Shown here: piece by piece, positions 1-8,450 of the stretch
Numbering within the stretch: position 1 is the stretch's first letter
Layout of the letters: the number at the start of each line of letters is the position of its first letter
Assembly (NCBI GenBank): GCA_963821735.1
Contig: CAWGFK010000055.1
Coordinates: forward strand, 868,001 to 932,000
DNA length: 64,000 nucleotides
Direction: 5' to 3'
Origin: Laspinema sp963821735
GTDB lineage: Bacteria > Cyanobacteriota > Cyanobacteriia > Cyanobacteriales > Laspinemataceae
Notes under the pieces: generated by a model
The model's input: only the letters and a program-made list of their open reading frames with translations
The model's database searches: none
Told to the model about the DNA's origin: nothing
Program-made: the position numbers and the translations under genes

Positions 1-334
1 CTCAGGATCAACTCAAAAATAATGAGTTAAATGATAAACTGCTCAAGCTTAAAAATGCTCTGGATTCTGGGATTTTAAGTTCAGAGGAATATGAGAAGAA
101 AAAAGCGGAATTAATTTCTCAATCCTCTCATGCAGAACTAGACAATAAGCTTTCTCAACTTCGAGGTGCTTTAGCCTCTGCAATTTAAATCAAGAGGAGT
201 TCGATGTCAAAGCAACGCAAATTCAAAAAGAGATTGCTTTTGCCGAAAAGCTTAAGCAATTAGAGAATGCTAAAAATGCTGGGGTGATCACCCAAGAAGA
301 ATTTGAGCATAAGAAAGCAGAATTACTTTCTTAA
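1..334 (+). pseudogene. Frameshifted SHOCT-domain protein, 5' end outside window
   Basis: The reading frame open from base 3 to the stop at 186-188 encodes a charged helical segment ending in a SHOCT-like motif (LKNALDSGILSSEEYEKKKA). A second copy of the same motif (LENAKNAGVITQEEFEHKKA) lies in the next frame and stops at 332-334. Joining the frames near base 180 gives one continuous protein with two SHOCT motifs, so a one-base shift has split it. SHOCT is a short C-terminal oligomerisation or binding module found on many unrelated bacterial proteins; the N-terminal function lies outside the window. Function unknown. Confidence 0.55.
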
Positions 335-450
335 AAGGTGCAGAGTGCATCTTTTGAGATTGGTAAAAGTGGGTAAAGTTGTGCTATTCAATCTTTCCAG
401 CTTTACCCCGAATCATCAATAAAATGAGCAAAGATGAGTAGATTAAAGCA

Positions 451-735
451 ATGCTTTTATTTCATCACTTAGAACTACTTCCCGTTATCATAGGACAAAT
501 TTCCACCTGTACCAGTCCTGACCGCACACAAATGGCTGCTATAGTTGCTTTAATAGCAGGAGTTTTACTTTTTGGTGGTGCTAGTATTGTCGCTATTTCG
601 GCTGTTGCTACGATAATGGTACAACAAATCCTTGCAGGGGCTTCACTGATGGCGATCGCAACTAGCGATCGCCACAGATATGCAGACAACAGGTATATCC
701 GTCAGTATTCTTTCCGGGATAGTCGCAGAAATTAA
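451..735 (+). CDS. Small putative membrane protein, doubtful
   Basis: This is a 94-residue frame with one strongly hydrophobic alanine/isoleucine-rich stretch at about residues 27-65, long enough for one or two membrane helices, followed by a polar tail. The tail crosses a HIP1-like sequence (gcgatcgca and cgatcgcc) and looks non-coding. There is no convincing ribosome binding site and no family that I recognise. It lies between a broken SHOCT gene and other tiny hydrophobic ORFs, so it may be a remnant of a larger membrane protein. Confidence 0.25.
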   Translation: MLLFHHLELLPVIIGQISTCTSPDRTQMAAIVALIAGVLLFGGASIVAISAVATIMVQQILAGASLMAIATSDRHRYADNRYIRQYSFRDSRRN

Positions 736-873
736 AATGATATTGGGCTGCTAGGTTATGTCATGATTTAAGGCAAACATATCAACATTACAGATAGCAA
801 AAATGCTGAGGTTTCACTCCATTTTGATTGATTAAACTAAATGAATTTGTAGCACAAATGAAGGGATGAAGTT

Positions 874-1005
874 GTGGATCAATTATTTAACTATTTGAAT
901 TACATTTCCAAGCAAAGCTGGACAAGAGTTACCGTAGCATTATTCTTTGTTGTTGGTACATTATTTCTCGGTGTGGCAACTCTTGCAGGTTCAACATTCT
1001 TGTAA
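874..1005 (+). CDS. Tiny single-helix membrane peptide, doubtful
   Basis: A 43-codon frame starts at GTG 874 behind AAGGGATGAA. It encodes a polar N-terminus and one hydrophobic helix (about residues 20-40: VALFFVVGTLFLGVATLAG). Its stop is 4 bases before the ATG of the next small membrane ORF, which hints at a translationally linked pair. It matches no family I know. The surrounding DNA is decayed, so this could be a fragment. Confidence 0.25.
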   Translation: MDQLFNYLNYISKQSWTRVTVALFFVVGTLFLGVATLAGSTFL

Positions 1006-1009
1006 TCAA

Positions 1010-1222
1010 ATGATTAAATATTCAGACATCTCTATTGCCTATCAATATTGTCCAGAACCTCCTTACATAATTGAAGAACCCTGCAAACAGATTAAAGATA
1101 AAAACTATTTTATCAGTTTGGCTGCCGCCTCATTTACCATAGGGGGTCTGGCAATTGTCGGAACACCTGTAATAATTATAGCTGGAGTAGGCGCGACTGT
1201 AGGGTTTATTGTTCATTCTTAG
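1010..1222 (+). CDS. Small two-helix membrane protein, unknown
   Basis: A 70-residue frame from ATG 1010 has a cysteine-containing polar N-terminus (CPEPPYIIEEPCKQ) and then a hydrophobic glycine-rich region (about residues 34-70) that could form two short helices. It directly follows another tiny membrane ORF. Longer in-frame starts upstream (947) overlap that ORF and are less likely. The function is not recognisable. The small membrane-peptide pair followed by ABC-transporter remnants could be what is left of a peptide export or bacteriocin-type locus, but this is speculation. Confidence 0.3.
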   Translation: MIKYSDISIAYQYCPEPPYIIEEPCKQIKDKNYFISLAAASFTIGGLAIVGTPVIIIAGVGATVGFIVHS

Positions 1223-1298
1223 TCAATAGGAACCTGGTGATAATATTGCCATCACCAATAAATCATTGAATTACTACAAGAAGACAAGGAGTAATAAC

Positions 1299-1640
1299 AT
1301 GAATAAGCCTAACGATAATGCAGGGTCGCATAAAAGTACAAAAACCCTATTAATAAAAAGCTTTGTCCTTTATTGAACCAAGTTGGTCAAAGCTTGGGTT
1401 ACTGGGTTAATAATATCAGGAATTATCCTGTTATTAGCGCAGCATGTTGTCCTGTCGTCATGATATGGTTGATCCAGAAGTAACGAATCTGGAAGCCACT
1501 GGTGCAGGAGCAACGACAGCGGCTGTCTAGCACTATGCGAAACTCCTTAGTGGTTGCTGTTGGTGTGGTAATGGCGGATTGTCAGCAGGCTATGTAACAA
1601 AAAATAGGAAAAGTAATGAACCTTATGAAATCTCCAAAGT
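1299..1640 (+). pseudogene. Degraded small gene with intact start and ribosome binding site
   Basis: An ATG at 1299 sits 7 bases behind a perfect AAGGAG, so a real translation start once existed here. The frame runs only 25 codons before a TGA. The following sequence still reads as hydrophobic and glycine/alanine-rich peptide pieces in shifting frames (for example VTGLIISGIILLLAQHVV at about 1400-1455), as expected of a membrane protein with stops and shifts accumulated. Confidence 0.4.
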
Positions 1641-1689
1641 CCAAAGCATTAGTGTAAACAATCAAACAAAACAGGTAAACGAAATAAAT

Positions 1690-2190
1690 CGATAAAACCT
1701 GGAGAATTGTGTTACGTGGAAATAATGGGAGTGGTAAAACCACTAGTAACATGATATGGGGTTAGAAGCCACCATGGAAAGGTCAAACTATTGGACACTC
1801 TCCTGATACCAGCTCAAAATAATCTGGGAGTCATGCTCCAAAAAGTCGGGTCCCAGAAATATGAAGGTTAGAGAATAACAATCTGTTAAGGAGCTATTAT
1901 CCAAATCCACTGGATTATGAAAAAATGTAGCCGCAGTAATCTGAAGCCAAACAAGAATCTGGGCTCTAAACTCAGGAGGAGAAGAACAACGTCTGTATTG
2001 GCTCTAGCTAGCAGGTAACCGAGATGCTAATTAGACGAGCCTACTAGAAATTAGACCCTGATGGTTGCTCAAATTCTGGACGCAAATAAAGAATACAGAA
2101 AAAAGGGCCTGACTATAATGATTACCAACAATCAATCTGATTGGGAGGAGTGGAACAGGGCGACCGTACTGTGACTCTCAGTAATGGAAA
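1690..2190 (+). pseudogene. ABC-transporter ATPase, heavily degraded
   Basis: Three ABC ATPase hallmarks occur in order with normal spacing but in different frames and with stops. They are a Walker A (GNNGSGKTT, 1718-1744), an ABC signature (SGGEEQR, about 1972-1993) and a Walker B/D-loop (LDEPT, about 2030-2045), then a segment resembling the H-loop region (KKGLTIMITNNQ) and LSNGKV. The distance between signature and Walker B is about 18 codons, as in real ABC proteins. TAA, TAG and TGA all interrupt the frame, so this is decay and not a single reassigned stop codon. It would have energised export or import with the membrane proteins upstream. Confidence 0.6.
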
Positions 2191-2915
2191 AGTGAAGATA
2201 AAATATACTCTCTAAAAAATAAAAGCTCAGAAGAGTGACAATAAACAAAATAGTAAATCTGTCATTCTGCTTGTGCAACAAATTAAGGCAGAAAGCCCAG
2301 CTAGTCGGAACCTATGATTAGTAGGAATTTGGATTATCTAGCTTAGTTTTTAGGGCAAGGATTGGGAGAATAAGTTGCTATTTTCCGGACTATCCTCCAT
2401 CTCTATCGAACGCCTGGGGAAAAGGGTGGCTACTGAGAGAATGAAGGATGGCTAAATCTATGCGAGTACCCTCCCTCCGGTAATTATCTAGCGGCAAAAG
2501 TCTAGTGCTCTGATGGTTTGGCAAGCACCCTGATATTGATTGTCAGTAGGGGCTAAGCTCGAAATAGATACAATTAGATGGCTTAATCTCGGTAGCTTAA
2601 ATCGGAATAATCCCTTGCTATAGGGTTGGCTTGGGATATTATTAAACCTAAAAGCGTCGACAATGTTGGGCTGTCTCCCGTGCTTAATGACTGTGGGTTA
2701 CCGCTCCTCTTCCGAGTGGGTCAGGATCTATGACTTCCCGTTTATCATATGCTCAATGGCATGTCGTCAGCCGGATAGAGTATGATCAGCAGCTCCACTC
2801 CATATATCTGGTTATATGGGCTGGATTATGTTGGTTGTAGCAATTGGGCTAAACGACAGGACGTAGTATCGTAAAAGAAGCACGGCAAAAAGAAAGCCAA
2901 ACCAACCAAAAGGAT
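2191..2915. other. Non-coding, probably degraded accessory DNA
   Basis: No reading frame of useful length, RNA gene or clear repeat is visible here. Stops in all frames are dense. It lies between the ABC ATPase remnant and the palindromic repeat beside the nitric oxide reductase gene, and is probably further decayed mobile or accessory sequence. Confidence 0.4.
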
Positions 2916-2921
2916 GAAAAA

Positions 2922-2980
2922 AACACAGATTACACAGATTTTCACAGAGATTTTATCTGTGTTCATCCGTGTAATCTGTA
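2922..2980. repeat. CACAGATTACACAG imperfect palindrome, copy 1
   Basis: An imperfect inverted repeat of about 59 bases: the left arm (ACACAGATTACACAGATT) is mirrored by a right arm ending in GTGTAATCTGT. A second copy of the same family lies at about 53680-53729. It sits just past the norB stop codon, where it could fold in the transcript, but it has no terminator-type T tract. Confidence 0.7.
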
Positions 2981-2997
2981 GGTTCTCCCTCTAAAAA

Positions 2998-5304
2998 TTA
3001 TTTCTCAATCGGTTGAAATTCTTTATGGGGATAGGTTTTAACCGGGAACTGGAAGATGGCAAAAATTGCCTTCATGGTAAAGATAAACATGGATACGGTT
3101 CCCAAGGCGAAAATAATATCACCGGGAATTCTTAACCAGACGGTCCAGCGCATCCAGGGGGAACCGATGACTTCGGCACTTCGGGCGTACCAAGTGCCGT
3201 ATTCTACGGATTGTGCGAGTTGATAAAATCCGTTGGGAATTAAGCCAAAGATGAGCATGATGACTAATCCGCCATTAATGGCCCAAAATGCGAATTTAAC
3301 CCAGCGATCGTCCCAAGCGTCATCCGGGACGAACTCGCGCAAGGCAAACAGCATGAGGGCGATCGCCAAGCAGCCATAGACCCCAAATAAGGCAGCGTGA
3401 GCATGAATTGGGGTGGTATTGATTCCTTGGGAATAATACAACACAATAGGCGGATTAATCAAGAATCCAAACACCCCTGCACCGATTAAATTCCAAATAC
3501 AAGTGGCGATGAAAAATCGCAAGGGCCAGCGATAAAATCCTTCGGCTTCTTTGGACAATTTTAAGGTTTTTAAAATTTCAAAGCCAATCAGGGTTAAGGG
3601 AACGACTTCTAAGGCAGAAAAGACGGACCCGATCGCCGCAATAAAAGAAGGAGTTCCGGAAAAGTAGAGGTGATGCAGGGTTCCTATCACACCACTGCCT
3701 AAATATAACAGGGTGGTTAAATAGGTGGCGCGCAGGGCCGAGGACCGCCGTAAAAAGCCTAATTCACTGCATAAGTAGGCAATCACAACGGTGGCAAACA
3801 CCTCGAAAAATCCTTCTACCCAGAGATGAATTACCCACCAGCGCCAATACTCAGCAATACTCAAGGGCGTGTGATTGGTGTACATCAATCCCACGGAATA
3901 AAACAGGGGAATGGTGATGGCACTATACAGGAAAAAGTGACTCAATCCGGTTGGGCTTTTTTCTCGTTGTAAAGCGGGTTTAAATCCGCGATATAACAGC
4001 CATAACCAGAATAGCATTCCCCCAATCAGTAACAGTTGCCAGATTCGCCCGAGTTCGATATATTCATAGCCTTGATGTCCCCACAAGAAGCTATTTTTGA
4101 CACTGAATAGCCCTTGCACTGCTGACCAAGACCCAATCAGGGAACCGACAACCACGACGGTTAATGCCCCCAATAAGACGCTATTGCCGAGGGCTTGTCC
4201 TTTCGGTTCATAGCCACTAAATCGCGGGGCAAAATAGAGTCCAGCGGCTAACCAACAGGTAGCAATCCAGAAAATTGCCAGTTGCAAATGCCAGGTTCTT
4301 GTTGCGGCATAAGGCAGATAGAGGTTCAGGGGAATTCCATAAAATCCTTCCCCTTCAACGGCATAATGGGCGGTAAACATTCCCATCATGATTTGCACGA
4401 GAAACAATGCCATTGCTACGCCAAAAAATAACGAGGTGACCTTTTGGCTGGGGGTGGGAATTCGCACGGCGGGACGGGCGGGAACGGGCAATACTTCGTC
4501 GTCTTCTTCTTTTAAATAGATGAAGAGAAAAATGCCGATTCCGGCAATTAAAACGATGACAGAAACGATGGACCATATCAGAAATTGGGCCGGGGGTTGG
4601 TTGCCAATTAAATCATCATGAGGCCAATTTGCGGTATAGGAAAAGCGTGCATTAGGCCGATTGGCGGATGCTGCCCAAGAGGTCCATGCAAAGAAGGTGG
4701 TGACATCGTGAATTTGACTATCATCTTTGAACCAACCGGAGGGAATGGAGTGAATTGCAGACCCTTTGGCTAGGAGTTCATGATAGTCTTTAAAAACTTC
4801 TTGAAGTCCTTTACTTTGAGCATCGGTTAAGAGGAGTTCTTGGGTTTCGGGATTATACCGATTGGTTTTAAATTGTTCACTGACTTGTGCTTGCAAACTG
4901 GCGCGTTCGGGGGCGGGTAATGCTTCTAAATCTTTTTGAGAAAAGCTGGGATTGTTGTTGTATAATATGCCAGCGGTGGCTAAACCCCAACGATGTAAGA
5001 CATCGGCGGTCCAGTCCGGGGCGAGGTAGCTGCCATGTCCCCAGATGCTGCCGATATCTTGTCCTCCACGAGAGAGGTAGATTTCCTGTCCGGATTGGAT
5101 GTTGGCTTGGGTGACGAGGATTTCTTGATTGGGCGATCGCATGATATCGGGAACGGGTGGGGCATTTTTGGAAATGACCGCCCCCGCCCACAGTAATACA
5201 CTAAAGGCAATGATACAAATCAGTGCTAACCAGGCGGGTAAGGTGAGTTGTCGCCTGCTGGGACTGATTGCATCTTTGGCATCTAATAGGGTTGAATCTG
5301 CCAT
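2998..5304 (-). CDS. norB: Quinol-dependent nitric oxide reductase (qNOR)
   Basis: This 768-residue heme-copper oxidase superfamily protein reduces 2 NO to N2O with electrons from the quinol pool, in the cytoplasmic or thylakoid membrane. One helix near residues 20-42 anchors a roughly 180-residue hydrophilic domain typical of the fused qNOR type, followed by about a dozen helices. Metal-ligand motifs are visible: WHLQLAIF (about 340), HLWVEGFFEVF (about 495, with the NOR-specific glutamate), HHLYFSG (about 545) and HAHAALFG (about 635). The length matches the family. It appears monocistronic. Because it takes electrons from quinol, no separate cytochrome c subunit is needed. In cyanobacteria the role is most likely NO detoxification, since no other denitrification gene is present here. 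Confidence 0.93.
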   Translation of the reverse strand: MADSTLLDAKDAISPSRRQLTLPAWLALICIIAFSVLLWAGAVISKNAPPVPDIMRSPNQEILVTQANIQSGQEIYLSRGGQDIGSIWGHGSYLAPDWTADVLHRWGLATAGILYNNNPSFSQKDLEALPAPERASLQAQVSEQFKTNRYNPETQELLLTDAQSKGLQEVFKDYHELLAKGSAIHSIPSGWFKDDSQIHDVTTFFAWTSWAASANRPNARFSYTANWPHDDLIGNQPPAQFLIWSIVSVIVLIAGIGIFLFIYLKEEDDEVLPVPARPAVRIPTPSQKVTSLFFGVAMALFLVQIMMGMFTAHYAVEGEGFYGIPLNLYLPYAATRTWHLQLAIFWIATCWLAAGLYFAPRFSGYEPKGQALGNSVLLGALTVVVVGSLIGSWSAVQGLFSVKNSFLWGHQGYEYIELGRIWQLLLIGGMLFWLWLLYRGFKPALQREKSPTGLSHFFLYSAITIPLFYSVGLMYTNHTPLSIAEYWRWWVIHLWVEGFFEVFATVVIAYLCSELGFLRRSSALRATYLTTLLYLGSGVIGTLHHLYFSGTPSFIAAIGSVFSALEVVPLTLIGFEILKTLKLSKEAEGFYRWPLRFFIATCIWNLIGAGVFGFLINPPIVLYYSQGINTTPIHAHAALFGVYGCLAIALMLFALREFVPDDAWDDRWVKFAFWAINGGLVIMLIFGLIPNGFYQLAQSVEYGTWYARSAEVIGSPWMRWTVWLRIPGDIIFALGTVSMFIFTMKAIFAIFQFPVKTYPHKEFQPIEK

Positions 5305-5707
5305 TGCAATATTTCCCCCAATTTATCGATGAATGGTTTTCAACTCACTCGATAGTAGCGAATTAAACCGAAAATTGCCCAGTTTATAAAAGTTTATATT
5401 TTTATTAGATATTTTGGGACTAAAATTTGATGATTTCCCCCTATTTGGTGTTGACAAGTTGCAGAAACCTGTCAAAAAACATGAGAAGTTATGGGTGTCG
5501 GGAGAAAATCAATTAAAATTGAAAGACGATGTTCACAGGTGAAGCAGAGATGGAGAGGCGATCGCCTCTCAGGGAATGAAGAATTCTAGGACTGCGGTAC
5601 TTCAGGGGTGAGAAACCAGGTTTCTTGATAAAATTTTGAGTGATTGGCAAGTAATCTGGGCGAGAAACCCGGTTTTTGGTCCTCTTTATTGAGGCGGGAA
5701 CCGATGT
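5305..5707. other. Intergenic region with AGAAACC-GGTTTCT palindromes
   Basis: No gene is seen. Two copies of a short palindromic repeat lie at about 5610-5625 (AGAAACCAGGTTTCT) and 5663-5678 (AGAAACCCGGTTTTT), and a HIP1 palindrome at about 5556-5569. The promoter of norB should lie in the first 100 bases, but no clear -35/-10 pair or known operator could be assigned. Confidence 0.5.
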
Positions 5708-6208
5708 CTATTCAAGGGTAACTATCGCCCCGGATTCTTCCAGTTGTCGCTTTGCGGATTCGGCTTCCGATGCGGGAATTTGACGGAGGACGATTTGCGG
5801 GGTGGATTCAATCAAGTTTTTGGCTTCTTTGAGTCCTAAGCCGGTGAGTATCCTCATGGTTCTCAGGGTGGAAATTTTCGACTCAGGGGGGACAAATTGT
5901 AAAATTACATTGCAGAATTCGGGGGATAGGGGGAGGGGATTATTGTTTCCGAGGTCGGGGATGTCGATGTTTAAATGATAGAGGATTAAATCGAGTTTTT
6001 GTTCGATTTGCGCGAGGCGGCGATCGGTTTGGGTTGAGGTGGGATTGTCCCAAAATTGTCGTTCGATTTTTTTGATGCGGTTTTCTTGAGCCTTGAAGGC
6101 ATGAGGGAAGCGAGCTTTTTGAATAACGAGGCTAATTCCTATCCAAGTTAATAGGATGACAGCGACGACAAAGACAAATATAAGGAAAACTGGGAGTACA
6201 AGTTCCAT
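5708..6208 (-). CDS. Membrane-anchored protein with ribosomal L7/L12-like C-terminal domain
   Basis: A 166-residue protein with one N-terminal membrane helix (about residues 4-30), a short coiled-coil region (about 40-75) and a C-terminal domain resembling that of ribosomal protein bL12: a hydrophobic strand, then the characteristic LGLKEAKNLIESTP helix (about 121-134) and a final strand ending in IVTLE. The bL12 C-terminal fold recruits translation GTPases on the ribosome. A version tethered to the membrane is more likely a protein-interaction module, and similar proteins of unknown function occur in cyanobacteria. It stands alone between norB and hisB. The exact role is unknown. Confidence 0.75.
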   Translation of the reverse strand: MELVLPVFLIFVFVVAVILLTWIGISLVIQKARFPHAFKAQENRIKKIERQFWDNPTSTQTDRRLAQIEQKLDLILYHLNIDIPDLGNNNPLPLSPEFCNVILQFVPPESKISTLRTMRILTGLGLKEAKNLIESTPQIVLRQIPASEAESAKRQLEESGAIVTLE

Positions 6209-6333
6209 TGGTTTTGATGGGGGGTGAAACGGTTAAAAGATGCACTATGTATAAAATAAAATTTGGGATAAACCCCCGTTGCCACAAGCAACGGGGGTTA
6301 ACGACATCAAGTCATTACTGCAAACAGGGGAAG

Positions 6334-6996
6334 TTAGAGGACGCCTTTGGAACTGGGGATGGTGGTGGCGCGACGGGGGTCGATTTCGGTTGCCATGCGG
6401 AGGCTGCGGGCGAAGGCTTTAAAGGTGGCTTCGATGATGTGATGGGAATTGATGCCGTCGAGTTGGCGGATATGTAAGGTCATTTGGGCGTGATTGACGA
6501 TCGCCACGAAGAATTCCCGCACTAATTGGGTGTCATACGTTCCGACTCGTTGGGTGGGAATGTCTAAGCCATAGCTTAAGTGAGGGCGACCGGAAAAGTC
6601 TAAGGCGACTTGAATCAAGGCTTCATCCAGGGGGGCGACAAAGTGACCAAACCGGACGATGCCTTTGCGATCGCCGAGGGCTTTACCCAAGGCTTGGCCT
6701 AATGTAATCCCCACATCTTCATTGGTATGATGGTCATCAATTTCTATATCCCCAGTAGCTTTTACCTCTAGGTCAATCAATCCGTGAGAGGCAATTTGAT
6801 GCAACATATGGTCGAGAAAGGGTACACCTGTAGCAGCGGTACAGTTCCCTTGACCATCGAGATTAATCGTGACATGGACATCGGTTTCCCCGGTAGTACG
6901 CCGAACAGTGGACATCCGGGGAAGTTGGCCTAAATTTTGTTCGGATTCAGCATTTGGGGGAGTTTCAGAGGAGGTCCGGCTAATACTTGTCTGCAT
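6334..6996 (-). CDS. hisB: Imidazoleglycerol-phosphate dehydratase
   Basis: Catalyses the sixth step of histidine synthesis, the Mn-dependent dehydration of imidazole glycerol phosphate to imidazole acetol phosphate. The 220-residue monofunctional enzyme shows the repeated metal-binding motifs DHMLHQIASHG and DDHHTNEDVG in the first half and NHAQMTLHIRQ and NSHHIIEATFKA in the second. I chose ATG 6996; a longer TTG start at 7020 lies in a HIP1 site and would add eight unconserved residues. About 35 variable residues precede the conserved core (RRTTGETDV). No other his gene is nearby, as is usual for the scattered his genes of cyanobacteria. Confidence 0.93.
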   Translation of the reverse strand: MQTSISRTSSETPPNAESEQNLGQLPRMSTVRRTTGETDVHVTINLDGQGNCTAATGVPFLDHMLHQIASHGLIDLEVKATGDIEIDDHHTNEDVGITLGQALGKALGDRKGIVRFGHFVAPLDEALIQVALDFSGRPHLSYGLDIPTQRVGTYDTQLVREFFVAIVNHAQMTLHIRQLDGINSHHIIEATFKAFARSLRMATEIDPRRATTIPSSKGVL

Positions 6997-7115
6997 AATT
7001 GGCTTGGGTGGCGATCGCAAAATATAGTCTTAATCTTGATCTTATCTTGTCTGTGGGGAAACCTTGAAAAATTAAGAGACAGAGGGCTTGAATCATGAAG
7101 AAGAGATCCCCCCAA

Positions 7116-7134
7116 CCCCCCTTAAGAAGGGGGG
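7116..7134. repeat. C-rich/G-rich hairpin repeat
   Basis: A perfect 8-bp stem (CCCCCCTT / AAGGGGGG) with a 3-base loop lies between fabI and hisB, which are both on the minus strand. This type of hairpin is a dispersed cyanobacterial repeat. It may act as a weak terminator for fabI, but no T tract follows. Confidence 0.5.
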
Positions 7135-7188
7135 CTTTTCGGAATTGAAGGTCGAATTTTAATCCGTAAAGTCTCAATTCTTCAGGGA

Positions 7189-7965
7189 TTACATTCCCAT
7201 GATGCAGTAGCCGGAATCCACATAGATGATTTGACCTGTGATGCCGCTGGATAAGTCGCTACAGAGGAATGCAGCAGTATTGCCAACTTCGGTTTGGGTG
7301 ACGGTCCGTCGCAGAGGGGCCATTTCTTCCACATGGTGGATCATGTCCAGGATGCCACCGACGGCAGAAGAGGCGAGGGTCCGGATGGGACCGGCAGAGA
7401 TGCCATTGACGCGGACATTTTGGAGGCCCAGTTCAGCGGCGAGGTAGCGGACATTCATTTCTAAGGCAGCTTTGGCAATCCCCATGACGTTGTAGTTGGG
7501 GATGACGCGGACGCCACCGAGGTAGGTGAGGGTGACGATGCTGCCGCCTTGGGTCATTAGGGGTTTGGCGGCAGCAGCGAGGGAAACCAGGGAGTAGGAA
7601 CTAATATCCAAAGCGCGGGTAAAACCTTCGCGAGAGGTGTTGCTGAAGTCTCCAGTGAGTTCATCTTTCCCGGCAAAGGCGAGACAGTGGATCAGGATAT
7701 CGATTTTGTCCCAAGTTTCGCGGATGGTGTCGAAGGTGGCTTGAATTTGGGCGTCATCCTGGACATTGCAGGGGACGAACAAACTGGGGTTGAGGGGTTC
7801 AACTAATTCTCTGACTTTTTTTTCTTGACGGCCCTTTTCATCCGGGAGATAGGTGATGCCGAGATTGGCCCCAGCTTTGTGGAGTTGTTGCGCGATGCCC
7901 CAAGCGATGGAACGGTTGTTAGCAATTCCGGTGACTAAGGCGTTTTTTCCTGTTAAATCTAGCAT
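7189..7965 (-). CDS. fabI: Enoyl-[acyl-carrier-protein] reductase (NADH)
   Basis: Performs the last reduction of each fatty-acid elongation cycle, turning trans-2-enoyl-ACP into acyl-ACP in the cytoplasm. The 258-residue protein has the FabI variant of the dinucleotide-binding motif (TGIANNRSIAWGIA, residues about 12-25) and the FabI-type catalytic pair Y-x6-K in YNVMGIAK (about 156-163), followed by ISAGPIRTLAS. Length and motifs match the family fully. It is a single gene. The 220-base gap to hisB downstream contains a hairpin, so co-transcription is uncertain. Confidence 0.96.
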   Translation of the reverse strand: MLDLTGKNALVTGIANNRSIAWGIAQQLHKAGANLGITYLPDEKGRQEKKVRELVEPLNPSLFVPCNVQDDAQIQATFDTIRETWDKIDILIHCLAFAGKDELTGDFSNTSREGFTRALDISSYSLVSLAAAAKPLMTQGGSIVTLTYLGGVRVIPNYNVMGIAKAALEMNVRYLAAELGLQNVRVNGISAGPIRTLASSAVGGILDMIHHVEEMAPLRRTVTQTEVGNTAAFLCSDLSSGITGQIIYVDSGYCIMGM

Positions 7966-8335
7966 GGAGGGTTTATTCTAGTAAAAATTACTCAGGAGGA
8001 CGGGTTTTGCCCCAGGGTGAGGCTGGCGGGATCTCAGAGTCCTCCTCAAACGAGGAGTCGCCCCTGATGGCGGTTGACCGGCTACGGTTGCAGCCATGAA
8101 GCCAGAGGATTGACTTGCAAGAGTCGAATCGCCCTGGGTCTGTTCCCCAATTTGATTGAATCACAACGGGGGACTCTGGAACGGGGCGATTGGCCGATCG
8201 CCATCCTCCCTGATGTGGGTTTGGAGGAAGCTACTCGCCGGACATCGTAGATGAGAATATTTTTATCCAGGGATCAGCCAACTGGGGGCAATTCTGTATC
8301 CCCAAGCACAAAAAAACCGCGAACGGTCCGTTTAA
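7966..8335. other. Intergenic region between divergent fabI and ntcA
   Basis: The stretch separates divergently transcribed fabI and ntcA and must hold both promoters. I see no small gene or structured RNA that I can support. The right end leads into the NtcA box described separately. Confidence 0.4.
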
Positions 8336-8349
8336 GTAATGTAAAGTAC
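8336..8349 (+). promoter_or_regulatory. NtcA-binding site upstream of ntcA
   Basis: A perfect GTA-N8-TAC palindrome (GTAATGTAAAGTAC) lies about 100 bases upstream of the ntcA start codon. This is the established NtcA consensus, and ntcA autoregulation through such a box is known in other cyanobacteria. A canonical TAN3T -10 box at the usual 22-24 base spacing is not obvious downstream, so the exact promoter architecture is inferred. Confidence 0.75.
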
Positions 8350-8450
8350 AAAAGTCAGAGAACTCTAACAAGAGCGGGTCGGTAATGACAATAAACCGTT
8401 AGCAAGTTATCAAAAAAGAAGATACGAGATGACAATTAGAAGGAACGGAT

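Noticed and set aside
1299..2190. Stop-codon reassignment as in some phages
   Set aside because: TAA, TAG and TGA all interrupt the ABC ATPase and the motifs also change frame, so decay explains it better.
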